Positions 44,059 to 52,528 of a stretch of DNA of 64,000 nucleotides are shown piece by piece. A model generated the notes under the pieces. It saw only the letters and a list, made by a program, of their open reading frames with translations. It did not search any database and was not told where the DNA came from. The position numbers and the translations under genes were made by a program. Positions within the stretch are counted from its first letter, which is position 1. The number at the start of each line of letters is the position of its first letter. The stretch comes from Clostridia bacterium. Its GTDB lineage: Bacteria; Bacillota; Clostridia; Oscillospirales; UBA644. The stretch is from NCBI GenBank assembly GCA_017427285.1, contig JAFRTE010000012.1:124001-188000 (forward strand). Direction: 5' to 3'.

Positions 44059-44901
44059 TTATCTGCGGTCCTGTCGGACTTTTTCATACATTGCAACGGC
44101 TGCCGCAACGGAAATATTGAGCGACGTTATCCTTCCCGCCATCGGTATTTTTATAAGGCGGTCGCATCTTTCCCTTACAAGTCTCGAAAGCCCCGAGCCT
44201 TCGTCGCCCATAACGATCGCCGCCGCGCCGGTAAGGTCTGTAGAGTAAATATCTTCGGGAGCGTCGCCGTCCGTGCCGTAGATCCACACGTTTTTTTCTT
44301 TAAGGAATTCTATTGCCGACGGAATATTCACTACTCTTGCTATTTTCATATACTCGCATGCGCCCGCGGCAGTTTTGTATACGGTCGCCGTCAGACCGCA
44401 TGCGCCTCTTTTGGGAAGTATTATGCCGTGAACGCCCGCCGCGTCGGCAGTCCTTATTATCGCGCCCAGGTTTCGAGGATCGTTGATGCCGTCTATAACG
44501 AGCAAAAACGGCTTTTCGCCCTTCTCTTCTGCGTAAGCGAGGATGTCTTCGGGCTCGCAGTAGGAAAACTCCGTTGTTATCGCTACAACGCCCTGGTGGG
44601 ACGACGATCTCGTCATGCTGTCAAGCTTCGCCTTTTCGGCTTCTACTACCGTTATGCCCTTTTCCCTTGCCATGGCTATAACGCGGACTATCGAGCCCTC
44701 TCTCTCGCCCTTTGCTACGAAAAGCTTGTCTACCGTCCTGCCCGAACGGATAGTTTCCATAACGGGATTTCTTCCGTATACCATGTTTTCGCTGTCTTCG
44801 TTTTTCGGCTCTTCACGCTTTTTTTCGGGGCGCGGGGCGTCATATTTCTTTCTTGCGGGATTTCTTCCTGTTGTTTTGCCTTTCTGAGCGTTGTTTTTCA
44901 T
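44059..44901 (-). CDS. rlmB: TrmH/RlmB-type 23S rRNA 2'-O-methyltransferase
   Basis: 280 residues. A basic disordered N-terminus (KGKTTGRNPARKKYDAPRPEKKREEPK) is followed by VYGRNPVMETIRSG, the L30e-like substrate domain, and the SPOUT fold with DGINDPRNLGAIIRTADAAGVHGIILPKR, IVMGDEGSGLSRLVRERCD and IPMAGRITSLNISVAAAVAMYE, the SAM-binding knot. The family 2'-O-methylates guanosine 2251 of 23S rRNA. In many Clostridia it is followed by other genes; here it leads the long minus-strand run. Confidence 0.95.
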   Translation of the reverse strand: MKNNAQKGKTTGRNPARKKYDAPRPEKKREEPKNEDSENMVYGRNPVMETIRSGRTVDKLFVAKGEREGSIVRVIAMAREKGITVVEAEKAKLDSMTRSSSHQGVVAITTEFSYCEPEDILAYAEEKGEKPFLLVIDGINDPRNLGAIIRTADAAGVHGIILPKRGACGLTATVYKTAAGACEYMKIARVVNIPSAIEFLKEKNVWIYGTDGDAPEDIYSTDLTGAAAIVMGDEGSGLSRLVRERCDRLIKIPMAGRITSLNISVAAAVAMYEKVRQDRR

Positions 44902-44944
44902 ATTCCGACTCTCTCAAATAACGATTATTTACCGTTTTTATTCG

Positions 44945-44964
44945 GGTATACATTACAGTATACC
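44945..44964 (-). promoter_or_regulatory. Probable -10 of rlmB inside an inverted repeat
   Basis: On the minus strand TATACT (44962-44957) could serve as a -10, with a weak -35-like TTTCAA about 16 bases upstream. It is embedded in a perfect 7-bp repeat, GGTATAC (44945-44951) and GTATACC (44958-44964), with a 6-base gap. Confidence 0.5.
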
Positions 44965-45090
44965 ACATTTTTTTCCGTTTGAAAAGGGGTTTGAAATTTT
45001 TTTTGATATTTTACATAAAAAACGAACGGAATTTTGTGCACTATATACAAAAATCCGCCGTTGGGGACGTAATAATACCCGAAAACCGCT

Positions 45091-45792
45091 TTATTCCCGT
45101 CTTTCGGAAAAAATCGCGCGCGCGATAAGGATATCCGAGGGGGAAGTGATTTTAATATTCGTGTCGTCGCATATTACGGCTTTTACTTTTATCCCGAGCT
45201 TTTCCGCCATAGAAGAATCGTCCGTAAAAGCGGAAAAACAGCCGTAAAATTCACGTATCAGTCTTTCGTATATCTCTCTCGAAAAGATCTGCGGCGTCGC
45301 CGCCGAAACGGTCTGTTCGCGCGCAACGGTCGTTTTTACAAATCCGTCCTCAACAAGTTTTACGGTGTTTACCTGCCGCAAAGCGGCTATTGCCGCGCCG
45401 TATCTATATGCTTCGAGCGCAACTCTGTCGATATCCTCCGGCGTTATAAGCGGTCTCGCTGCGTCGTGGACGGCTATGAACTTTACGGAAGGGTCGGCTG
45501 CGGCAAAACCTTTCGCCGCCGATTCCTGCCTGCTGTTTCCGCCTTCGCAGACCGCCGTCAGCTTTTTTAATCCGTACGTCTCTTTCAGCGAGAGGACGGC
45601 GCTCATTTTCTCTTTTTTTGTAACTACTACCGTCTGAACGGTCTGTCCGGATCTCTCGAAGGCGCAAAGAGTGTGAACTAAGCACGGTTTTCCGCATATA
45701 AGCGCCTCGGTCTTGTCTCCTCCGAAACGTTCCGACGAGCCCGCGGCGGCGATCACGGCGACAATTCCTCCGTTTTCGGGCAAATCAACCAT
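45091..45792 (-). CDS. ispD: 2-C-methyl-D-erythritol 4-phosphate cytidylyltransferase
   Basis: 233 residues. It adds CMP to methylerythritol phosphate in the non-mevalonate isoprenoid pathway. Nucleotide-binding start AVIAAAGSSERFGGDKTEALICGKP, slightly off the usual AAGxGxRM pattern; VTKKEKM, EGGNSRQESAAKGF, AVHDAARPLITPED and TPQIFSREI are typical. No ispF fusion. Divergent from ymdB across a tight promoter gap. Confidence 0.94.
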   Translation of the reverse strand: MVDLPENGGIVAVIAAAGSSERFGGDKTEALICGKPCLVHTLCAFERSGQTVQTVVVTKKEKMSAVLSLKETYGLKKLTAVCEGGNSRQESAAKGFAAADPSVKFIAVHDAARPLITPEDIDRVALEAYRYGAAIAALRQVNTVKLVEDGFVKTTVAREQTVSAATPQIFSREIYERLIREFYGCFSAFTDDSSMAEKLGIKVKAVICDDTNIKITSPSDILIARAIFSERRE

Positions 45793-45823
45793 CCTCTCAT
45801 AGTTATAATTTAAATATAATATT

Positions 45824-45851
45824 ATTATACGGAATTTTTTTTATTTGTCAA
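45824..45851 (-). promoter_or_regulatory. Promoter of ispD
   Basis: On the minus strand TTGACA (45851-45846), 16-base spacer, TATAAT (45829-45824). Confidence 0.85.
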
Positions 45852-45861
45852 TAGTTAGTCC

Positions 45862-45890
45862 TTGATTTTTTACTGAAAGTAGTGTATAAT
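45862..45890 (+). promoter_or_regulatory. Promoter of ymdB and the genes behind it
   Basis: TTGATT (45862-45867), 17 bases, TATAAT (45885-45890). Only ten bases separate its -35 from that of ispD, so polymerase binding at the two promoters should compete. Confidence 0.85.
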
Positions 45891-45955
45891 ATATAAAAGA
45901 CAAAAATCAAGGCGAAAAATACGATGTTTGCGGAGAGATCCGTTTTGGAAATCAT

Positions 45956-46705
45956 ATGAGAGTACTGTTTATCGGAGATATAGTCGGAAGAGCCGGCGCG
46001 GATCGGCTTAAATCGAATATGAAAAAACTCGTTTCGGATTATCCGAGCGATATCGTTGTTGCAAACGGCGAAAACATCAACCCGAAAAACGGAATAACGC
46101 CTTCGGAAGCGGAAGCGCTCCACTTTGCGGGAGTAGACGTTATCACTCTCGGAAACCACGCGTTCCGTCAGCAAAGCGTTTACGCTTTTCTCGACGACTG
46201 CCCGTATATAGTCCGCCCCGCAAACTACCCGTCTCAAAGCCCCGGGAAAGGCGTTGCAACAGTCGATACGCCGAAAGGCACCGTTGCGGTGGCTTCTTTG
46301 GCGGGACAGGTAAATCTCGACCCTGCCGACAATGCGTTTTACGCCGCGGACAGGATAGTAAACGAATATAAAGACGCATTTATAATAATAGATTTTCACG
46401 CCGAGGCGACGAGTGAGAAAAAAGCGCTCGGATATTATCTTGACGGACGCGTCGGCTGCGTTTTCGGAACGCATACTCACGTCCAGACCGCCGACGAGCG
46501 GTTTTTGCCCGAAGGGACGGCGTATATAACAGACGTGGGGATGACGGGTTCTTCCGAGTCGGTCCTCGGCGCAAAGAAAGATCAGGCGATCGCAAGATTT
46601 ATGACCCGCGCGTTCGTTCCGCTCGAGCAGGAGGAATCTTCGCCCGAAATAAACGCCGTATATGCGGATACAGAAAAAAAACAAATCGTAAGGATAAAGC
46701 TGTGA
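45956..46705 (+). CDS. YmdB-family metallophosphoesterase
   Basis: 249 residues, TIGR00282 type. Metal-binding motifs GDIVGRAG at the start, ANGENIN near residue 40, LGNHAF near 66, and VFGTHTHVQTADERFLP near 185. The third motif ends AFRQ where most members have a Trp-Asp; this is mild. YmdB is a 2',3'-cAMP phosphodiesterase in Bacillus that affects biofilm and motility decisions. Its stop overlaps the following start as TGATG. Confidence 0.92.
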   Translation: MRVLFIGDIVGRAGADRLKSNMKKLVSDYPSDIVVANGENINPKNGITPSEAEALHFAGVDVITLGNHAFRQQSVYAFLDDCPYIVRPANYPSQSPGKGVATVDTPKGTVAVASLAGQVNLDPADNAFYAADRIVNEYKDAFIIIDFHAEATSEKKALGYYLDGRVGCVFGTHTHVQTADERFLPEGTAYITDVGMTGSSESVLGAKKDQAIARFMTRAFVPLEQEESSPEINAVYADTEKKQIVRIKL

Positions 46706-48126
46706 TGTTCAACAAAGACGATCTGAAAAGGCAACTTGCCGAAATGAATTTTTTTCCGTGGGATACGGTTTTTGTGACTGCGAACGGAATAAACGGAGAT
46801 ATCGAAGGCGGGGCTGAAGCCGCGCTTGACGCCGTATGCGAATATTTTTCCGACGGTCTTCTCATTTTTCCGGCTCATACTTGGAAAACTGTAAACGGCG
46901 ACCACTTTCTTTTCGATCCCGAAACGGAAGATACGTGCTGCGGGCTCTTTTCTCAGCTCTTTTTACGGAGAGAAGGCGTTATGCGTTCTATCCATCCCAC
47001 ATACTCGGTCGCCGCTCTGGGCAAAAAAGCTGCCGAATACGTAAGATGCGACGATGGGGCGGAAACGCCGTGTCCGAGAAACGGATGTATGGGCAGACTT
47101 GTCGATCTGCACGCGAAATTGCTTTTTATAGGCTGCGGACTTCAGGGCTCGTCTTTCATACACGGTACGGAAGAGTGGGCGGAAGTCCCCGACAGACTTT
47201 CCCCCGACGTTCTGCCCGTTAAAATCGTTATGCCCGACGGCAGCTGTGAAGACAGAAACATAAAACGCCGTTACAGCTCCTTCGGTGACGTTTCGGAAAA
47301 CTACGGCAAGCTCGAAGAGCCGCTTCTTTCAAAGGGTATCGCCCGCAAAGGCGTTTTTGCCGAAAGCGAATGCCTTATCGTCGATGCCGAACGCTGCGCC
47401 GCTTTCGTGGCAAAGCTCCTGCAGGCGGAGCCGTCGCTTTTCTCGACCAAAGGCGCCGTTCCCGATGAATTTTACGCCGTAAAAAAGAGCATTAAAATAT
47501 CGACTTCGCTTCTTTCCTGCAATACGGCGCGACTCGAAGACGAGGTAACGTCCGTTTCGCATTCCGATTACATACATATAGACGTTATGGACGGGCATTT
47601 CGTGCCGAATATAACGTTCGGCGTACCCGTGGCGAAAGCCGTTCACGGAATAACCGAGGTCCCGCTCGACGTTCATCTCATGGTGTCAAACCCGTCGCTT
47701 TTCATCGAACCGTTCGCAAAAGCGGGCGCGGAACTGATAAGCGTCCATTACGAGGTCGACGAGGATATTTCAAAGCTCATAACGCTTATGGAATCTTTTC
47801 ATGTTAAGCCGGCGGTCGCAATAAAACCGAAAACGCCCGTAGAAGTAGTCTATCCGTTTCTAGACAGACTTGCCGCGGTGCTTATTATGACCGTTGAGCC
47901 CGGCTTCGGCGGTCAGCCGCTGATAGAGGGATGCCTCGAAAAGGCAAGAAAACTCAGAGGCGAGCTCAGAAGACGCGCTCTCCGTGTAGATATAGAGGCG
48001 GACGGCGGCATCACGTCTTCGAATATCGGGCTTGTTTCGTCTTCCGGCGTTACTCTTGCCGTATTGGGAACGAGCGTTTTCCGCGAAAAGGACAGAAACG
48101 CGTATATAGACAGGTGCAAGGGCTGA
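46705..48126 (+). CDS. AAC(3)-like acetyltransferase fused to ribulose-phosphate 3-epimerase
   Basis: 473 residues in one frame. Residues 1-255 resemble the AAC(3)/YokD antibiotic N-acetyltransferase fold: GLLIFPAHTW near 51-60, the FDPETEDTCCGLFSQLFLRREGVMRS block near 70-95, and HPTYSVAALG near 97-106. Residues 262-473 are a complete ribulose-5-phosphate 3-epimerase: ISTSLLSCN, YIHIDVMDGHFVPNITFG (His291, Asp293, Asp296), LDVHLM (His324), VEPGFGGQ at 398-404 and EADGGI (Asp433), so all metal and acid-base positions remain. The joint has no internal start or ribosome site. The epimerase serves the pentose phosphate pathway; the acetyl acceptor is unknown. The ATG at 46705 overlaps ymdB by one base, and translational coupling is likely. 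Confidence 0.88.
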   Translation: MFNKDDLKRQLAEMNFFPWDTVFVTANGINGDIEGGAEAALDAVCEYFSDGLLIFPAHTWKTVNGDHFLFDPETEDTCCGLFSQLFLRREGVMRSIHPTYSVAALGKKAAEYVRCDDGAETPCPRNGCMGRLVDLHAKLLFIGCGLQGSSFIHGTEEWAEVPDRLSPDVLPVKIVMPDGSCEDRNIKRRYSSFGDVSENYGKLEEPLLSKGIARKGVFAESECLIVDAERCAAFVAKLLQAEPSLFSTKGAVPDEFYAVKKSIKISTSLLSCNTARLEDEVTSVSHSDYIHIDVMDGHFVPNITFGVPVAKAVHGITEVPLDVHLMVSNPSLFIEPFAKAGAELISVHYEVDEDISKLITLMESFHVKPAVAIKPKTPVEVVYPFLDRLAAVLIMTVEPGFGGQPLIEGCLEKARKLRGELRRRALRVDIEADGGITSSNIGLVSSSGVTLAVLGTSVFREKDRNAYIDRCKG

Positions 48127-48127
48127 T

Positions 48128-48757
48128 ATGGGAATTTTTACCGGCAATTTTGAAAGGATCGTTTCGGAAAGAACGTTGAATATCAGAAAACTTCTTCTCG
48201 ATCCCGACCGCACGGCAATAATAAACATAAACACTTCCGAGGGCTTTTTCCGCAAGGGAGGGCTCTGGTCGCCGCAGTTTGCCTCGGCGATACCTCAGCT
48301 TGTAAGGGTAAACGAGTATCTTCTTCACGCAAGGCGTGTTTTTGCGGTCGATTACCATACAAAAAAAAGCGCGGAACTTCGCGTTTTTCCCGAACACTGC
48401 GTTGAATACGACGAATGTCAGATCATCGCCGAGCTCGACAAATTTGCCTCAAACGCCGAAATAGTCGTTAAAAACTGCGCAAACGCGATGTTTTCAAACG
48501 ATTTTTTGCGATGGTTCGCGGCAAATACCGATACTCTTGATAATTACATCCTCGCAGGCGCGCTTACCGATATAGACGTTATGCAGCTTGCGCTCTCTCT
48601 GCGTTCGTATTTCAACGAGAGAGACCTGAAACCGAGAATAATAGTCGTTATCAATGCATGCCGCACTTTTTCCGCGGAATCCCACAACGCCGACGATTTT
48701 CAGACCTTTTCCGCATACAATATGCTTCTTAACGGAATAACGTGTGTAAATATCTGA
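48128..48757 (+). CDS. Isochorismatase-fold protein without catalytic Cys/Asp (predicted pseudoenzyme)
   Basis: 209 residues. The overall path matches cysteine hydrolases of the isochorismatase/nicotinamidase type: AIININTSEGFFRKGGL (30-46), VFAVDYHTKKSAELRVFPEHC (71-91), EIVVKNCANAMFSNDFL (111-127), YILAGALTDIDVMQLALSLRSYF (140-162). The three catalytic positions are usually Asp, Lys and Cys. Here the Asp is Asn35, Lys115 is kept, and the Cys is Asp150 (TDICV has become TDIDV). Hydrolase activity is therefore unlikely, though ligand binding may persist. It starts one base after the fusion gene and is followed by the recA promoter. Fold confidence is moderate to good. Confidence 0.72.
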   Translation: MGIFTGNFERIVSERTLNIRKLLLDPDRTAIININTSEGFFRKGGLWSPQFASAIPQLVRVNEYLLHARRVFAVDYHTKKSAELRVFPEHCVEYDECQIIAELDKFASNAEIVVKNCANAMFSNDFLRWFAANTDTLDNYILAGALTDIDVMQLALSLRSYFNERDLKPRIIVVINACRTFSAESHNADDFQTFSAYNMLLNGITCVNI

Positions 48758-48785
48758 AAAATATCACGGTTTTTGATAAAACCTA

Positions 48786-48814
48786 TTGACATTTCACGAA
48801 AAATGATATATAAT
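48786..48814 (+). promoter_or_regulatory. Promoter of recA
   Basis: TTGACA (48786-48791), 17 bases, TATAAT (48809-48814): both hexamers are perfect. I see no CGAAC-N4-GTTCG SOS box overlapping it. Confidence 0.92.
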
Positions 48815-48875
48815 TACTGCGGAGATAAAAAAATCCGAAAAAATAACTCACGTATAAAAATATTGGAGGACTTTT

Positions 48876-49952
48876 ATGGACGAAGGCAGAAAAAAGGCGC
48901 TCGATACGGCGCTTGCGCAGATAGAAAAACAGTATGGCAAGGGCTCGGTCATGCTTCTCGGGCAGAACGCCGCGATGAACGTCGATTCGATATCGACCGG
49001 ATCGTTTTCCCTTGATATGGCGCTCGGCATAGGAGGCGTGCCGAAAGGAAGGATAGTTGAGATATACGGTCCCGAAAGCTCGGGCAAAACTACGGTTGCT
49101 CTTCATATGGTAGCCGAAAGCCAGAAGGCGGGCGGCACCGCTGCGTTTATAGACGCCGAACATGCTCTCGACCCGGAATATGCAAAAAATCTCGGCGTTG
49201 ATATCGATTCGCTTCTCGTTTCTCAGCCGGACAACGGCGAACAGGCGCTCGAAATAACCGAAACGCTCGTCCGCTCCGGCGCGGTCGACATAATAATAAT
49301 CGACTCCGTAGCCGCTCTCGTCCCCCGCCAGGAGATCGAAGGCGACATGGGCGACAGCCACGTCGGACTTCAGGCGAGACTTATGTCTCAGGCGCTCAGA
49401 AAACTTGCCGGCGCGATATCAAAATCGATGTGCGTCGTCGTGTTTATAAACCAGCTCCGCGAAAAAGTAGGCATAGTATACGGAAACCCTGAAACGACAA
49501 CGGGCGGCAGAGCGCTTAAATTCTATTCGTCGGTCCGTCTTGACGTAAGAAGAATAGAAAATCTCAAATCGGGCGGCGACGTTATCGGCTCGAGGACGCG
49601 CGTAAAAGTAGTTAAAAACAAGGTCGCGCCCCCGTTTAAGGAAGCGGAGTTCGATATCCTTTACGGCAAGGGAATTTCACGCGACGGCGAGATCCTCGAT
49701 ATCGCCGTAAAGCTCGATATCATACAGAAATCCGGCGCATGGTTCTCTTATGACGGCACCCGTCTCGGTCAGGGCAGAGACAACTGCCGCGAACTTATAA
49801 AAAACAACGCGGAGCTTCGCGCAGAGCTCGAAAACAAAATAACGGCTACTCTTAAAAACAACGGCGAAGATCTTTCGGATATAGTTAAAACGAAGCCCGT
49901 GACCCCCGCCGCGAAACCTTCCATAGACGTTTCTGCGGAAGATTTTGAATAA
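48876..49952 (+). CDS. recA: Recombinase RecA
   Basis: 358 residues, full length. Walker [40 protein letters not shown] (Walker B), [28 protein letters not shown] (DNA loops and recombination signature), and a C-terminal domain with an acidic tail (VSAEDFE). It forms the strand-exchange filament and activates LexA. TTGGAGGAC precedes the ATG. recX follows 15 bases downstream. Confidence 0.99.
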   Translation: MDEGRKKALDTALAQIEKQYGKGSVMLLGQNAAMNVDSISTGSFSLDMALGIGGVPKGRIVEIYGPESSGKTTVALHMVAESQKAGGTAAFIDAEHALDPEYAKNLGVDIDSLLVSQPDNGEQALEITETLVRSGAVDIIIIDSVAALVPRQEIEGDMGDSHVGLQARLMSQALRKLAGAISKSMCVVVFINQLREKVGIVYGNPETTTGGRALKFYSSVRLDVRRIENLKSGGDVIGSRTRVKVVKNKVAPPFKEAEFDILYGKGISRDGEILDIAVKLDIIQKSGAWFSYDGTRLGQGRDNCRELIKNNAELRAELENKITATLKNNGEDLSDIVKTKPVTPAAKPSIDVSAEDFE

Positions 49953-49967
49953 TAAAAATCCCCGAAA

Positions 49968-50591
49968 ATGTTTGAAATAACGGAAGTATCCCCTCAGAAA
50001 AAAGGCAGTCTTCTTTCCGTTTTCATAAACGGAGAATACGCTTTTTCCGCAGACGCTTCGTTTATTGCCGACAACGACGTTTTCGTCGGCAGAAAGCTTG
50101 ACGCCGGAGCGCTCGAAAGTCTTAAAAAAGCGGCGGACGTCCGCAAAGCCGTCCGTCACTCCCTGTATCTTCTCGAACACCGCGATTTTTCGAAAAAAGA
50201 GCTCGCAAAACGCCTTGAAACGAAGGGGTACGACTCTTTGGACGCAATGTCCGCTGCGGAATACGTCGAAAGCCGCGGATACATCAACGACGGGCGCTAC
50301 GCCGAACGGATGATAGAAAAAAAGAAGGGCAGAGCGGGCAAAAAACAGCTTCTTTACGAGCTTAAACGCGCGGGAATATCGGAAGAAGACGTTCAGAACG
50401 CGCTTACCGAAACATATTCGGAAGAAGACGGGATAAACGCCGTTTTAAGAGAAATGAAAAGAATACTCAAAGGCGAGATCCCCGAAGACAGACTTGCGCA
50501 GAAAAAGCTTTTCAACCGTTTTATCGCCAAGGGGTTCGATTATGAAACCGTTCGGGCGGCATTTGAAAAATACTGTGAAAACGAGGATTGA
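49968..50591 (+). CDS. recX: RecA regulator RecX
   Basis: 207 residues made of the helical repeats of RecX: VRHSLYLLEHRDFSKKELAKRLETKGY, AAEYVESRGYINDGRYAERMIEKK, GKKQLLYELKRAGISEEDVQNAL and NRFIAKGFDYETVRAAFEKY. RecX limits RecA filament growth. The ~55-residue beta-rich start is usual in Firmicutes. Placed directly after recA, as normal. Confidence 0.94.
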   Translation: MFEITEVSPQKKGSLLSVFINGEYAFSADASFIADNDVFVGRKLDAGALESLKKAADVRKAVRHSLYLLEHRDFSKKELAKRLETKGYDSLDAMSAAEYVESRGYINDGRYAERMIEKKKGRAGKKQLLYELKRAGISEEDVQNALTETYSEEDGINAVLREMKRILKGEIPEDRLAQKKLFNRFIAKGFDYETVRAAFEKYCENED

Positions 50592-50595
50592 CTCA

Positions 50596-51906
50596 GTGAC
50601 GGAAAACCTGAAAGTCGGGCTTATTGCTCTCGGATGCGAAAAAAACAGAATAGACGCCGAAATAATGCTTGCGTCGCTCGAAAACAGCGGATTCGAGATC
50701 TGCCCGGAAGAAAGCGAATGCGACGTTATAATCATCCATACCTGCGCGTTTATAGACAGGGCGAAAGAGGAGAGCATAGAGAATATCCTCGCCGCCGCCG
50801 AGCAGAAAAAAACGGGCAAATGCAAAAAGCTTATCGTTACGGGCTGTCTTGCCGAAAGATACAGAAACGAGATAACTCAGTCCATTCCCGAGGTCGACGC
50901 CGTATTGGGCACGAAAAGCTACGATAAGATCGTTGAAGCGATAAAAAAGAGCGACGGCAAAAAATACGAGCATTACCGCTCGCTGGACAAAGCGTCGCCT
51001 GCGGGACAGAGAGTGCTGTCGTCACCGAACTATTCTGTATATCTCAAGATCGCCGAGGGCTGCTCAAACCACTGCTCATACTGCGTGATCCCCTCGCTTC
51101 GCGGCGAATTCATGCCGAGAAAGTTTGCTGAGGTCGTTGCAGAGGCGGAAGCGCTCGCGGCAAACGGCGCGGTCGAGATAAATCTTATCGCGCAGGACAC
51201 TACGGCGTATCCCGACCTTTGCAGACTCGTAAGGCGCATAGCGAAAATTGAAACGGTAAAGTGGATACGCATTCTCTACTGCCGTCCCGAAGAGCTTTCC
51301 GACGATATCATAGATCTTTTCGCAACGGAAGACAAGCTTGTCAAATATATGGATATCCCGCTTCAGCACGCTTCGGAGCATATTCTGAAGCTGATGAACA
51401 GACCTATGAGCGACGGCGAGCTTAAAGCGCTGATATCAGTCCTTAAAGACCGCATTCCCGGCGTGTCGCTTCGCACTACGTTTATTACGGGCTTTCCTCA
51501 CGAAACGGAGGAGGATTTCGAAATCCTCTGCAATTTCGTGAAATCCTCTCGCTTTAACAATCTCGGCGTTTTCACATATTCGCGCGAAGAGGGCACAAAG
51601 GCGGGAAGGATGCGCGGACAGATCGACGAGGAAACGAAACGCCGCAGAGCGGATATAATAATGGGTATACAGAATACGCTTCTTGAAAGCGTAAACAAAG
51701 ATTTTATCGGTAAAACGTTCGATGTCCTTTGCGAAGGATACGACGAAGAAAAGGAGCTTTTTTGCGGACGCGCCTATTTTCAGGCGCCCGACGTTGACGG
51801 AAAGATCTACTTTTCTTCCGAAGACCCCGCCGAAGAAGGCGAGTTTTACAGAGTACGGCTTGATATTTACGATTCATACGATTTTTACGGAAAGGCGGTA
51901 ATGTGA
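50596..51906 (+). CDS. rimO: Ribosomal protein S12 methylthiotransferase RimO
   Basis: 436 residues. The start used is GTG at 50596, five bases after the recX stop, with GAGG upstream; longer frames back to 50494 would run inside recX. N-terminal UPF0004 domain (KVGLIALGCEKNRIDAEIML), radical SAM cluster CSNHCSYCVIPSLRG, and a TRAM domain at the end (FDVLCEGYDEEKELFCGRAYFQAPDVDG). It places a methylthio group on Asp of S12. The LGCEKN form and the S12-type TRAM favour RimO over MiaB or MtaB. Confidence 0.93.
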   Translation: MTENLKVGLIALGCEKNRIDAEIMLASLENSGFEICPEESECDVIIIHTCAFIDRAKEESIENILAAAEQKKTGKCKKLIVTGCLAERYRNEITQSIPEVDAVLGTKSYDKIVEAIKKSDGKKYEHYRSLDKASPAGQRVLSSPNYSVYLKIAEGCSNHCSYCVIPSLRGEFMPRKFAEVVAEAEALAANGAVEINLIAQDTTAYPDLCRLVRRIAKIETVKWIRILYCRPEELSDDIIDLFATEDKLVKYMDIPLQHASEHILKLMNRPMSDGELKALISVLKDRIPGVSLRTTFITGFPHETEEDFEILCNFVKSSRFNNLGVFTYSREEGTKAGRMRGQIDEETKRRRADIIMGIQNTLLESVNKDFIGKTFDVLCEGYDEEKELFCGRAYFQAPDVDGKIYFSSEDPAEEGEFYRVRLDIYDSYDFYGKAVM

Positions 51907-51907
51907 A

Positions 51908-52513
51908 ATGGTAAAAAAACTGCCGAATATCATCTGCTGGATAAGAATGCTTCTCGTCCCTTTAATAATCCTTTTCCTTGTTGAAAATCCCGTTTCCGCG
52001 GGTCTTTCGGTCAAAACGAGATTTCTGATAAGCGGGATCGCGTTCGGCGTTGCCATTTTTTCGGACCTCATAGACGGAAAAATTGCGAGAAAATACGACG
52101 CCGTAACCAATTTCGGCAAATTCCTCGACCCGATTGCCGATAAATTCCTCATTTTAAGCGTGCTTATCGCGTTTGTGGAGCTCGGGATACTCTCTTCGGT
52201 CCCCGTACTGATAATCCTTTGCAGAGAGCTTGTCGTTACCGGTCTTCGTCTCGGCGCCGCCGGCAAGGGCGCTGTCGTTGCGGCAAACTACTGGGGAAAG
52301 ATCAAAACCACTATGCAGGGCATAACGATAGGCATAATGTTCGTTTTCGTTGCGCTTTTGCCGGAAACTCTTTTTGCGGAAACTTCGCAGATATACGGTC
52401 AGACCGTCTGCTGGCTTCTTATTCCGCAGATACTTCTCTGGATAACGGCAATTTATACCGCCGTATCTGCAATTCCGTATTATAACGCAATGAAACAGTA
52501 TATAAAAGACTGA
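51908..52513 (+). CDS. pgsA: CDP-diacylglycerol-glycerol-3-phosphate 3-phosphatidyltransferase
   Basis: 201 residues, integral membrane enzyme of acidic phospholipid synthesis. The CDP-alcohol phosphotransferase motif is complete: DLIDGKIARKYDAVTNFGKFLDPIADKFL near residues 58-86. About five membrane helices. The PgsA identity is the most usual for this length and for the start KLPNIICWIRMLLVPLIILFL. It starts one base after rimO. Confidence 0.94.
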   Translation: MVKKLPNIICWIRMLLVPLIILFLVENPVSAGLSVKTRFLISGIAFGVAIFSDLIDGKIARKYDAVTNFGKFLDPIADKFLILSVLIAFVELGILSSVPVLIILCRELVVTGLRLGAAGKGAVVAANYWGKIKTTMQGITIGIMFVFVALLPETLFAETSQIYGQTVCWLLIPQILLWITAIYTAVSAIPYYNAMKQYIKD

Positions 52514-52528
52514 CAACGGGAGATAAAT

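Noticed and set aside
44044..44982. A 312-codon plus-strand frame opposite rlmB
   Set aside because: Shadow of rlmB: no ribosome site or recognisable domain, and an odd Arg/Cys/Tyr composition.
45848..46684. A 278-codon minus-strand frame opposite ymdB
   Set aside because: Covers ymdB and both divergent promoters; composition is typical of an antisense shadow.
48760..48875. SOS (LexA) box in front of recA
   Set aside because: No CGAAC-N4-GTTCG-like palindrome overlaps the promoter; a divergent box cannot be excluded but is not visible.
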